A DNA stretch of 35,419 nucleotides from Tubiluchus corallicola (taxonomy: Eukaryota > Priapulida > Priapulimorpha > Priapulimorphida > Tubiluchidae), in NCBI GenBank assembly GCA_030141605.1, contig JAQGDQ010001452.1, positions 5,001 to 40,419 of the forward strand, read 5' to 3'. Positions 1-31,696 of this stretch are shown here, one piece after another. A program made the position numbers and the translations under genes. The notes beneath the pieces were generated by a model. The model did no database searches. It was not told where the DNA came from and was given only the letters and a program-made list of their open reading frames with translations. Each line of letters opens with the position of its first letter. Within the stretch, counting starts at the first letter, position 1.

Positions 1-1
1 A

Positions 2-141
2 GAGCCACCATTTCGGCCTAGGATCGACTTTAGTGATTGCAATGAACAGTTTGTCGCGCTTATTAGACGATGTTGGGATGAATCACCAGCAGACAGACCA
101 TCATTCACACAAGTTCAGAAAACAATGAGACAGATCACCAA
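2..141 (+). CDS. Gene A exon: C-terminal lobe of kinase-homology domain
   Basis: Codons begin at base 2; the exon continues left of the window. It reads [12 protein letters not shown]..., then [16 protein letters not shown], the typical end of the receptor guanylate cyclase pseudokinase domain. The donor GTATGT begins at 142. The exon stops after two bases of a codon that the first base of the next exon completes as Lys. Confidence 0.93.
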
Positions 142-2582
142 GTATGTAAATCTTATCAGGTTTTTATTGTGAAACTTACGGCTTATGAGCAAACACGTGC
201 GGGCGGAAAAATATTTGCCACGGATACCTTTTCCAACTAGGCCAAAAAATAACTTATGTATCATAGTTAAAAGTTGGCTCCCTTCGTTCGATCGTTCGTT
301 CGTTCGTTCGTTCGTTTGATTTGATTTGATTTGATTTAACTCTTTATTTCGAACCAAGTTCATAGAATACATAACATACAATAATTACAAGACATACAAT
401 ACTTATAACACCTGCAAATTAATACACAAATAAATACAATAACAGTACAATATATATAAATATATACAATATCATACGTCCAGTCTGAATCGTTACTCAT
501 AATTTCTGCCTAACACTTTCCTCCACTGGTCTCTTATGTCTGAAGTGTAAAATGCGTCACTGTTATTCAATGCCTTTATAAGAACTTTTGAGCTTTGCAT
601 TACTCTACTGTATAGACTGTATGCAGTTTTCCTATGTATTACATCAAAGTATAAAACGTCGTGGTCTACTGAAATGGTCCTGAAATTTACTCATTCATAA
701 TGTTATGAGTGCCATATTACAAATCTCGCGAAAACAAGGATACAAAACACGCATATAATTACAATAGAGATATTTAAAATGACGCTACAAATATTCAGAA
801 AGACAAAATTATCTGATTGTTGGTGCAATTGGTCCACTTTCCTCCGTTTTCTGTTGATCCACGAAGTCCAGCTATTATTACTTAATATAACAAAAAATGT
901 GCATTACACGTGCAGTTATTTCATCTACATACATTAAAGAATAGATTACAACATTAACAAAATTTAGGGAATATAAGAGAGAATTTCAGTATTTGAACTG
1001 TTGTACTTCAAATTAAACTTAGAAGTTTGTTATCACAACCAGAAGGTGGCCATCGCAACCAGGATGAGGTCATCACAGCCAGGAGGTGGTCATCACAACC
1101 AGGATGTGGTCATCGTTTAAGAGAATTTCAATGTAGCTTATCATCTAACTACGAACCGGCTTTTCTTTTTATGTTTTATGAAATGGTTCAAGAAAAAATA
1201 TGTTTAGGCGTCGCAATAGAAACATTTGATACATTTGTTAAATGTAAGCGGAGCTAAAACTGCTCCTTGGGGCATACCAACACCTCAGTGTGTAAAAACC
1301 AATATTTACCTGGTTAACAGGAAACACGTTGGCAAACTAAACATTGTGGACAATATGCTTGGACGTATGGAACAATATACTAATAATCTTGAGGCTCTGG
1401 TTGAAGAAACGACGCTAGCTTTCTTAGAAAAAAAGAAGAAATCCGAAGAACTTCTTTACGAGGTGCTACCAAAGTAGGTTATTATTAGACAAGTTACGTA
1501 CTGAAGACACGTAAATGAACTAATTAAGCAAACGAAATGACATTTTACGTTTTACACACGGAACATTTAACTGTTTGGCTTTATGAATGAAGATTTTGTG
1601 CAATTCTTCTTCTTTTAGACCAGTAGCCATTCAGCTGAGCCAGGGCAACACTGTCCCGCCGGAATCGTTCGAATCGGTGACTATCTTTTTTTCAGACATC
1701 GTTGACTTTACGGATCTGAGTGTTGAAAGCTCACCTATGCAGGTGACAATAATTAATAATTCTAACACATATGTCAGGGCTGTTGTTGTACGGTATTATA
1801 AAATGCGTTAATTATTATAAAACCTGCAAAAGTAGCGTTGCAGTGGTTAGTGTGCAAAATTACGTCTATTAATAAATTTAAAGCAACCAATAATTACCGA
1901 TTTTTTTTAGATTGTAGTTTTGCTAAACTCGCTCTATACAATGCTCGACGCCATTATAGAAAAGTACGACGTTTTTAAGGTAACTGCTCTTGTCGTTGTT
2001 TACAAAATCATATTTAATTAAAAAATACCGCTCATTTGTGTTAAAATGTATACTTTTTATCGGACTTAAAAATAGGGTAGTATATGAAAAATCATCCTGT
2101 CTTCGTTTAAGTGGTTACAAACCGTGCAGTGCAATATTAAAGCTATTGCAATCCTAAGGCTGGGTGCTGTTACTTACTCTCTTCTTTGTTGTTCCTTTCC
2201 TTTCTCTCTTTCTATCTCTTTCCTTCTCCCTCCTCTCTCTCTCTCTCTCCATCTCCATCTCTCTCTCTCCATCTCCCTCTCTCTCTCTCTCTTTCTCTCT
2301 CTCGCTCCTCTCCCTCTCCCCCTCTCTCTCTCTCTCCATATCCATCTCCCTCTCTCTCTCTTTCTCTCTCTCGCTCCTCTCCCTCTCTCTCCATCTCCAT
2401 CTCTCTCTCTTTCTCTCTCTCGCTCCTCTCCCTCTCCCCCTCTCTCTCTCTCCATCTCCGTCTCATTCTCTCTCTCTCTTTCTCTCTCTCGCTCCTCTCT
2501 CTCCCCCCTCTCTCTCTCTCTCTTCATCTCCATCTCCCTCTCTCTCTCTTTCTCTCTCTCGCTGCTCTCCCTCTCCCCCCTC

Positions 2583-2620
<38 letters not shown>

Positions 2621-2646
2621 GTCTCCCCCCACTCTCTCTCTCTGTC

Positions 2647-2688
<42 letters not shown>

Positions 2689-2716
2689 TCCATCTCCCCC
2701 TCTCTCTCTCTCTCTG

Positions 2717-2773
<57 letters not shown>

Positions 2774-5127
2774 CCTCTTTACGTGTCTCTCCCTCTCCCT
2801 CTCTCTCTTTCTCCCTCTCTCTTTACGTGTCTCTCCCACTCTTTCTCTTTTTGTCCTATCCTCTTGTTTTCTTCCCCTCGTTTTTCATTTCTATAATTCA
2901 TCTAAACTTTATCCAGGTGGAAACGTTAGGTGACGCATACTTTGTTGTTAGTGGACTACCCATTCCAAATGGTGACTTACATGCTCAGGAGATTGCTCGA
3001 GTGTCTCTTGCATTCATGGAAGCAATCGTAGGGTTTCGGGTACCACACAAACGAGACAAACAAGTTGACCTTCGAATTGGCATCAACACGGGTATGATAT
3101 AATAAAGAATTTCAATGTACTTTATGAATAACCTTGTCTATCCATAGGTAAAAATAAGGAAGAAAAATAACAATTTAGTAATAAAAGTAAACAACAAAGT
3201 TTATTATTATTAATAACGATATTTTGGGAAACGACTGGCCCTTTCATAAATTTAGTAAACCGTGTTGTGATTTTTTTTATACGATAAAAGAGCAATTTTT
3301 GCCAAAACATTTTTACGCAACTTTTCTCACCCAAGGCTGGCGTCGAACACTTCACAACGCGGCTTAGTAATAGTAAAGGGCAAGGCTAAAATCTGGTTAA
3401 TCACCAAAGTTACGTCTACGGCCATATCACGTTGAAAACACCGGTTCTCGTCTGATCACCGAAGTTAAGCAACGTTGAGCCTGGTTAGTACTTGGATGGG
3501 TGACCGCCTAGGAATACCAGCTGCTGTAGGTTTGCGGGGGATGCCCACACAGTATCTCGACACTAGGCGGAGGAGCTGCACAAGCAGTCAACGGCCATGT
3601 GTAGAGGAGTAAACCTTCCAAATCAGGAGTGGAGCCCCGAAGGCGGACCAGTGCAGCATGCTCACTGACTCCGGCAGCTCCTGCCGCCAACCTGGTGCCA
3701 AACGTATCGCTCCGCTTTCCTTTGGACTACACCAGGGAGGAAGAGAGGGGGCTCCTGTTGTCTGGGCAACTCAGGATCTCCATACACATTGCCCGGGCGT
3801 GCGCCCTGGAGACGCCACTCCAGTGGTTCAAGGATCGGATTGCTCAGCCACAGTCGACGCTGCAGCTCCATCAATGTGATCAATAACTGACTCTCTTGGC
3901 GCACACTCCATTGTCTTCCGAGACAGAAGGATGCCAACAACAACCAGAGATAATTTTCTAAGACGAAGCAACGAAATAACAGAAGTGTCTTCAGCCATTT
4001 TTATGATACTCAATTCCTTCCTCATACGAAACAGCACCTTTGCCAGCTTTTGGATATTCATGGCGTATCCAATAACAAAGTTACTAATGAACTGATGAAA
4101 TACTGCACACCTGCGTGTCTAATACCAGCTTGTGTGTAATTTAGTAGCTGTTCAATGAGGGACTGAAATTTTCATCGTTTGTAACAGTAAAGTAAATTAA
4201 CATAACAAACCACCTGCAATCAGTTTTCCCACTGGTCACTCATCCATTCACATGCCAATTGCAATGTTGCTAAGCTCCTTGGCCAAGCACTCATTGTGCA
4301 TGCAGTTACTCCCCATTTTATTACGGCTTCGCCGTGACATTACATACTTTCAGGTATATATATATTGCACAGACAAATTATTTCTTTCAGCTTTCCATCT
4401 GTAGGAAACGAAGCACCTTTTATTTGTCATTAGCTGGAAGTTTAAAAATAAACATATTCGATGCAATGATGGCGACTACAGGGTCACAATGGCGCCATCT
4501 CTGAGAATCGGTTCTAGTGAAACAATGAGGTTCATTTCGCTTATTATCTACTAATTATTAACTCTTCATTTTAGGTTCATGCGTTGCTGCTGTAGTGGGT
4601 TTGGTGCTGCCTAGATATACGATTTACGGTGATAGCGTTAACATGGCTTCAAGAATGAAATCAACAGGGTTGCGTACGTATTTGAAATACCTGTAATGTA
4701 AAGCAGGTATATGTAATGTATATGCCTAGTATATGTATGTATGTGTCTAGTATATGTATATGGATAAGTATATGTATGTGTATGACTGTGTGTGGGTGTG
4801 TGTGTGTGTGTGCGTGCGTGTGCATGTGCGTGTGCGTGTGCATGTGTATGCGTATATGTATATGTATGTCTATTTGCGTATGTGTATAGTATGTGTATGT
4901 ATATGTGTATGTGTATGTGTATGTGTATATGCTTAGTATATGTATGTATGTGTCTAGTATATGTATATGTATAAGTATATGTATGGTATGACTGTCTGAA
5001 CGTGTATATGTATGTGTGTGTGTGCATGTGCATGTGTGTGTGCTAGTGCGTGTGCGTGTGCATGTATGTGCATGTGCATGTGTATGCGTATATGTATATG
5101 TATGTCTATTTGCGTATGTCTATAGTA

Positions 5128-5206
<79 letters not shown>

Positions 5207-5239
5207 GTCTATTTGTATGTGTATAGTATGTGTATAGTA

Positions 5240-5310
<71 letters not shown>

Positions 5311-6526
5311 ATATACGCCAAACAAAGACTACTTAGCAAGTACTAATTTACAATAGCCTCGTACCAGGTCACAATCTGAAGAAGTTAGCTGCTATGTAAA
5401 TAACTTGGACATATGAACTGTAATAACATTTATGCATCCAAATAAAAAAACGTGTCTTCTACGGATTTCTGGATTTGTTAGGGAACCGCAATATAGTAAT
5501 AAAACCAATGCATATTTAAATGTTATTCGAGGACTTTTCGCAAAACACAGGTAATTAAATTCACGTGCTGACAGTAAAGCCAAAAAATCACAACATATAG
5601 ATCTATGTAGCCTAATGGGTGCATAATTGTGTACGTAGTTCTGTGTGCATTTGATCTCACTTGTTTTTAATTTGTTTTATAACTATAAACACGTTCCAAC
5701 AGCAGTAGCATAGAGATATATAATTATTTTTTAACTATTTAGACCCTCTTTTTTACAGCAGTAGCATCAAGATAATTTGTAATTTGTAATTTATTGTCCA
5801 CTTCAGATATAATTACAACTTGCATTATCACATTATAACTATTGTAAATCAAATCAATTATAGTTACAATAATTGTAACAAAGTTATATTAAACGCTATT
5901 ACGTGATGTGGAACGTTAGAAAAAAATGCAAATATAATTACAGTAATTGTAAAAGGACTATATTAATATAGTTACTAAACTACATAATAGTTCTTCAACC
6001 AGAATATACGCTGCATGGTGGTCAAGAAGCAAAGCTTGTGAAAGCACCACGAAAAGTGGACAAAGTGCTTAGCTAACAAGAGAAAAAATTATAGAAAAAC
6101 AGAGAATAATAAAGATCAAATAATAGAATATGAAGCGAAAGGAAGGGAGTTTAACAATTCTTTTGGTCTAATAGGACATTTGTCTATTTGTCTCTTTTTG
6201 TATTTGCTTGCATTTTCCCTGCTTTGCGGTTACAGTGTGAATGAAGTTTAAAGTGTAGATGGCGTTTATCTTATACTAATCATGTATTTTGAATGACTTC
6301 AGTGAGTCAAAGTTTAAACTTTTCAGCTTTAAAGATTCACGTAAGCCCATCTTCCAAAGAAGTTTTACAACGATTTGGAACGTTTATCCTAGAGGAAAGA
6401 GGGAAAGTGAGCGTGAAAGGAAAAGGGACGATAATCACTCACTGGCTTCTAGGGGAAAAGATTGAAAAGCTAGAGGGAGAAGATCCAGTTCATGAGGAAC
6501 CACAAGTTCTCTTAAGCCTGATCTAG
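2..6526 (+). CDS. Gene A: receptor guanylate cyclase, 3' part (7 exons)
   Basis: This is the C-terminal part of a membrane receptor guanylate cyclase, which makes cGMP from GTP on the cytoplasmic side of the plasma membrane. Exons, joined by reading phase: 2-141, 1321-1473, 1619-1742, 1911-1979, 2917-3091, 4575-4673, 6327-6526. In order they give the end of the kinase-homology domain ([13 protein letters not shown]), the dimerising coiled-coil linker ([19 protein letters not shown]), the class III cyclase domain ([43 protein letters not shown]) and a short acidic tail ending at TAG 6524-6526. Every junction is GT..AG and phase-consistent. The ectodomain, membrane helix and most of the kinase-homology domain lie left of the window. 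Several positions normally invariant in guanylate cyclases are altered (see findings). The family assignment is secure; the ligand and subtype are not visible. Gene B, just downstream, is a same-strand relative, so this is a tandem pair. Confidence 0.95.
142..1320. other. Gene A intron with simple repeats
   Basis: No exon seen. At about 285-340 there is (CGTT)n followed by a (TTGAT)n run. At 1031-1115 there are four copies of a 20-bp unit (CATCACAACCAGGATGTGGT and variants). The rest is AT-rich and unremarkable. Confidence 0.7.
1321..1473 (+). CDS. Gene A exon: coiled-coil signalling linker
   Basis: The acceptor is TTAACAG at 1314-1320. The translation contains [20 protein letters not shown], then [16 protein letters not shown], matching the conserved dimerisation linker between the kinase-homology and cyclase domains. 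The donor is GTAGGT at 1474. An in-frame read-through ORF extends upstream of the acceptor, but that part is intronic. Confidence 0.95.
1619..1742 (+). CDS. Gene A exon: start of cyclase catalytic domain
   Basis: The pyrimidine-rich acceptor CTTCTTCTTTTAG ends at 1618. The exon encodes [20 protein letters not shown] and then [14 protein letters not shown]. The Asp of FSDI is the first metal-binding Asp of class III cyclases. The usual Gly of SDIVGF is Asp here. The exon ends at CAG with donor GTGACA, phase 0. Confidence 0.95.
1911..1979 (+). CDS. Gene A exon: cyclase domain, [10 protein letters not shown] helix
   Basis: Twenty-three codons reading [20 protein letters not shown] and then VFK. 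This is the helix after the first metal site, corresponding to VVxLLNDLYTxFDxII..yDVYK in the family. The acceptor TTTTTTTTAG ends at 1910, the donor GTAACT starts at 1980, and both ends are phase 0. The exon is too short and stop-bounded to be found by ORF length. Confidence 0.95.
2174..2860 (+). repeat. (CT)n-rich microsatellite in gene A intron
   Basis: About 690 bases of almost pure pyrimidine on the sense strand, (CT)n broken by CCCTCTCC and CATCTCCATCTC blocks. Long ORFs on both strands here encode only Ser-Leu-Pro or Arg-Glu repeats and are not genes. It lies immediately upstream of the acceptor of the 2917 exon. Confidence 0.97.
2917..3091 (+). CDS. Gene A exon: cyclase domain, GDAYFVVSG core
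   Basis: The exon begins [15 protein letters not shown] and ends DLRIGINTG. The Glu of VETLGDAY is one of the two guanine-selecting residues and is present; the Asp of GDAY is the second metal ligand and is also present. The acceptor at 2915-2916 follows a long (CT)n tract in the intron. The donor GTATGA is at 3092, and the exon ends in phase 1 within the Gly codon. Confidence 0.95.
3414..3532 (+). rRNA. 5S rRNA-like sequence (probably a repeat head, not a working gene)
   Basis: About 119 bases align from end to end with animal 5S rRNA: it starts GTCTACGGCCATA, has CTCGTCTGATCACCGAAG, the box A region AAGTTAAGCAACGT, then CCTGGTTAGTACTTGGATGG, GTGACCGCCTAGGAATACC and GCTGCTGTAGG. The internal promoter box C is almost intact. 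Helix bases around 3434-3450 are diverged, and there is no T-run terminator after it (only TTT before GCGGGG). The sequence runs on directly into the repeat body to about 3960. It is therefore better read as a 5S-derived repetitive element inside a gene A intron. Confidence 0.85.
3414..3960 (+). mobile_element. 5S-headed repetitive element
   Basis: The 5S-like head is followed by a GC-rich body (3533 to about 3960) whose composition contrasts sharply with the AT-rich intron on both sides. It includes GGCGGAGGAGCTGCACAAGC and GGGAGGAAGAGAGGGGGCTC. The design, an RNA polymerase III 5S promoter at the front of a repeat, is that of 5S-derived SINEs (SINE3 type). Overlapping ORFs on both strands have no recognisable family. 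The 3' boundary and target duplication were not resolved. Confidence 0.6.
4575..4673 (+). CDS. Gene A exon: cyclase domain, nucleotide-binding segment
   Basis: The acceptor CTTCATTTTAG ends at 4574. Translation: [20 protein letters not shown], then [12 protein letters not shown]. The catalytic Asn (GDSVN) and Arg (ASR) are kept. The guanine-selecting Cys of the family's RYCLFGD is Thr here, and VAGVVG and RMES are VAAVVG and RMKS. The donor was placed at GTACGT 4674 rather than the earlier GTTGCG, because it gives phase 1 and joins to read STGLPLKIH, the family pattern. Confidence 0.93.
4705..5320 (+). repeat. (TG/TATG)n microsatellite in gene A intron
   Basis: Alternating purine-pyrimidine tract: (TG)n, (GTATGT)n and CGTGTGCATG blocks, with a partly duplicated organisation around 4715-4900 and 4935-5120. 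ORFs here (VCVCVC, HTHTHT, MYVYVY) are translations of the repeat. Such tracts can adopt Z-DNA. Confidence 0.95.
5360..6326. other. Last gene A intron, AT-rich, no feature
   Basis: The sequence is AT-rich, with recurring TAATTACA/TTGTAA words at 5770-5960. I see no exon, RNA gene or clear element. Confidence 0.6.
6327..6526 (+). CDS. Gene A last exon: end of cyclase domain and C-terminus
   Basis: The acceptor AACTTTTCAG ends at 6326. The exon reads [20 protein letters not shown], then [14 protein letters not shown] (family GKGKxxTYWLLG) and an acidic tail of about 22 residues, with TAG at 6524-6526. The end is about where guanylate cyclase receptors usually stop, with no long extension. Confidence 0.95.
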
Positions 6527-6610
6527 CTTTGAGAAAAACCTTTAACCCGGAGATAAACATTTATTTTAATGTTCAGTACCTTAATCGCATACATTAATTA
6601 CCTAGTTATT

Positions 6611-6616
6611 AATAAA
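6611..6616 (+). promoter_or_regulatory. Probable poly(A) signal of gene A
   Basis: A canonical AATAAA lies 85 bases after the gene A stop codon. It is the first hexamer of this type downstream and sits at a sensible 3' UTR distance. Cleavage is inferred shortly after it. Confidence 0.6.
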
Positions 6617-6730
6617 CTTAGTAACAATGACTCTCATGTTTTTGCATAACTTACTTGTCAGTTTTAAACTTTTGTAAGAAAATACAAGCAGAAAAATATC
6701 TCGACTCGTGTTTACATTGAGACAATTAAA

Positions 6731-6830
6731 AGACACGCCAAGACACGCCAAGACACGCCATGGCACGCCAAGACACGCCAAGATACGCCAAAGCACATCA
6801 AGACATATTAAGACACGCCAGGACATACTT
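6731..6830 (+). repeat. 10-bp tandem repeat
   Basis: Ten consecutive decamers with consensus AGACACGCCA in strict register, the later copies mutated (AAGCACATCA, AGACATATTA). Confidence 0.93.
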
Positions 6831-7419
6831 GACTTCTGAGGTGACAAAGACCTAGACGCCATTTTTATTTGAACTTGTAACGATGATACAGCTGACACAT
6901 TCACGTTAAAGATCTTCATTTTCCTTGTTTTCCACGCTGACCTGGTTTTTAAGCATGATTTACATCTTCATTAAGGTTTCTATAAATAAATATAATGAAC
7001 ATAAAACGACTTGTCTTTGTCTTTGTCTCTGCACACGACGTTAGCACGCAGAATTTTCGTAAACGTATAATTGTCCTTATCAGTGATGAGCTGGTGGCAG
7101 TGAATATATCCGAAAACCTATGTAAATTTATCTATAAAATATTATCAGTTTAAAAAAATAAATATGATAGCAGCAAAGTTAATCTACTATCTTCTTTCTG
7201 TGTTGCCCTTTCTTGGGCACTCTGTGTTTTTACATGGCTTTCTGAATTTCTTTTTCTTACGTATGTTTCCTGACGGTTGCCACACGCAAAGCTGTGCATT
7301 CGTTACTGAGATCGAACTGATTGGCCTCTGATTGGCCATTTGAAGAAAGTACTAAGTACGCAGAATTTGTTTCGTTATTTTCAGCAAGAGTTGCCATTGT
7401 TTTCATCAGAAACAAGACA

Positions 7420-7646
7420 ATGAGGAAAGAAAGATGGGAGACAGAAAGAGGTAGAGAGAAAAAGGAGAGAAAGCGAGAGAGAGAGATTTAGAGAGGAGAG
7501 AGAAAGAGAGAAAGAGAAAGGAGAAAGAGATAGACAGAAAGAGGGAAAGAGAAAGAAAAGAGAGAGAGAGAGCATGTGCGTGTGAGCGAGAGAAAGAGAA
7601 AGAAAGAGAAAGGAGAGAGAGAGAAAGAGATAGACAGAAAGAGGGA

Positions 7647-7688
<42 letters not shown>

Positions 7689-7830
7689 ATGTGCGTGTGA
7701 GCGAGATAAAGAGAAAGAGAGAGAGAGAGCATGTGTGTGTGAGCGAGAGAAAGAGAAAGAGAAAGAAAGAGAGAGAGGGGGGTGGGAGAGAGAGAGAGAG
7801 AAAGAGAGAGAGGTAGGGGAGAAAAAGAAT
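7420..7830 (+). repeat. (GA)n-rich microsatellite with internal higher-order unit
   Basis: A purine-rich tract of GAGA/GAAAGA. A longer unit containing CATGTGCGTGTGAGCGAGA recurs at about 7572, 7687 and (as CATGTGTGTGTGAGCGAGA) 7729, separated by AGAAAGAG blocks. Located in the intergenic space upstream of gene B. Confidence 0.95.
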
Positions 7831-8271
7831 AATATCAACTTACCGTGTAAGTTTACTCTTTAGTGAAGCTAAGAAAACGCAACGCCTTAGCGGTCAGACT
7901 TACTTTTCAAGTTTTTTACGTTTAGTGAAATCATTGCGTCACTTAGCAACAGTAGTAATAGTAAATGCTGCATTGTGAACTTTTCACGGGTATCAGTTTT
8001 CATCACCGCTACAAATTCAGCGTGAATTTATCAGGAGGCTAAGTGGCCGTCTCTAGATGTGCGCGCAGGCATCATTGACAGCGCACCTGTATACCTGAGA
8101 GTATGTTAATAAACATCGGGAAAGGAACGGCTGAGCAGCTTGAGCAACACAACGTGTATCTGAACACTTCCTTGATAACATGACTCATCGAAATACCATC
8201 AGAATCCGATTTTTTGATATTTAATGTTGAAAATTTTGCGCTTTTAAAGTGCTTTGGTATAAAACATTACC

Positions 8272-30778
<22,507 letters not shown>

Positions 30779-30984
30779 GTAAGATTGACGTTTAAACATC
30801 TCAGAGAACTTAGTTAAAGAATTTTTAAAAGTTTTACTATAATGTTGATCGTGTATCAGCCAAAACTGTAGTACTAATTACCAAGTAGTTATGTATATAT
30901 ATATATATTGTAGGTCTACGTATAAGCATACAGTTAGGCAGAAATCAACCTACAGCCGTCAGTTATTCGAGATAATGATGCCAT

Positions 30985-31139
30985 ACCAATAATGATGGCG
31001 ATGAGCACGACGACGACAACAATGACTACGACGACGATGATGATGTTGATGGTGATGATGATGATGATGTTGTTGTTGATGATGATGATGATGATGGTGG
31101 TGATGATGATAATGATAGTGGTGATGATGATGATGGTGG

Positions 31140-31196
<57 letters not shown>

Positions 31197-31260
31197 GTGA
31201 TTACTCTTACAACAAAAATTGAAAAAATCAGGTACTTCAGTAGTTACTTTACAATGTACA
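30985..31260 (+). repeat. (GAT)n microsatellite with conserved 3' flank, copy 2
   Basis: A long (GATGAT)n run to 31197, then ACAAAAATTGAAAAAATCAG and CAGTAGTTACTTTACAATGT. These flank words match the flank of the run at 28065. The poly-Met ORF is repeat translation. Confidence 0.85.
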
Positions 31261-31696
31261 TTGACTGCTACTTTAATTTTTTGTGAGAATTCACGTAATT
31301 TTTAGCTCTCCGTGAAGTTTAACGTGTGGATTCGGATATAAGTAACACTTTTTAGTACAAGGTCACTTTTTTACCTTGTGCATTCTCACTATTATTGCCA
31401 TTAATTTTCTCCGACAATGTCAGAGAAAGGACACCTGGTGGCAGAAAAGTGCATGAACCTTACGCTAACGCGCAGCATTGCGTGTTTCTGCACGACCAAT
31501 AAATTTTGAAAAGATTAGAATTTGAAATTGCACTTTCATTCGCGTGGTACAAACGTCAGGGAAGGAGAGTAAAACAGTTGCCTGTTTGTATCTTAACCAG
31601 CTGCTGCTTTAGGAAAAGAAAAACTGCGAAACTTCCGAGAGAAAACGCCTTTTATCCACATTTTATATTTATCGTTCCTCCCTTTCGTCATTGCTG

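Larger units (their letters stand above)
6527..8271. other. Intergenic region between genes A and B
   Basis: About 1.7 kb holding the gene A 3' UTR, a 10-bp tandem repeat and a (GA)n tract. The gene B promoter should lie in the last few hundred bases, but no convincing TATA box or initiator was found. Confidence 0.7.

Noticed and set aside
2124-3102. Long Ser/Leu/Pro and Arg/Glu ORFs in the CT tract
   Set aside because: Translations of (CT)n on both strands. Only the short end of one frame (2917-3091) is a real exon.
3414-3532. A functional 5S rRNA gene
   Set aside because: Diverged helices, no T-run terminator, single copy, and continuity with a repeat body.
4638-5356. ORFs rich in VCV, HTHT or YVY
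   Set aside because: Translation of the (TG/TATG)n microsatellite. The exon at 4575-4673 explains the only coding signal nearby.
8254-8263. TATA box GGTATAAAAC for gene B
   Set aside because: Only about 10 bases before the start codon; a start site 30 bases downstream would lie inside the coding region.
30992-31222. Met-rich ORF
   Set aside because: Translation of a (GAT)n microsatellite.
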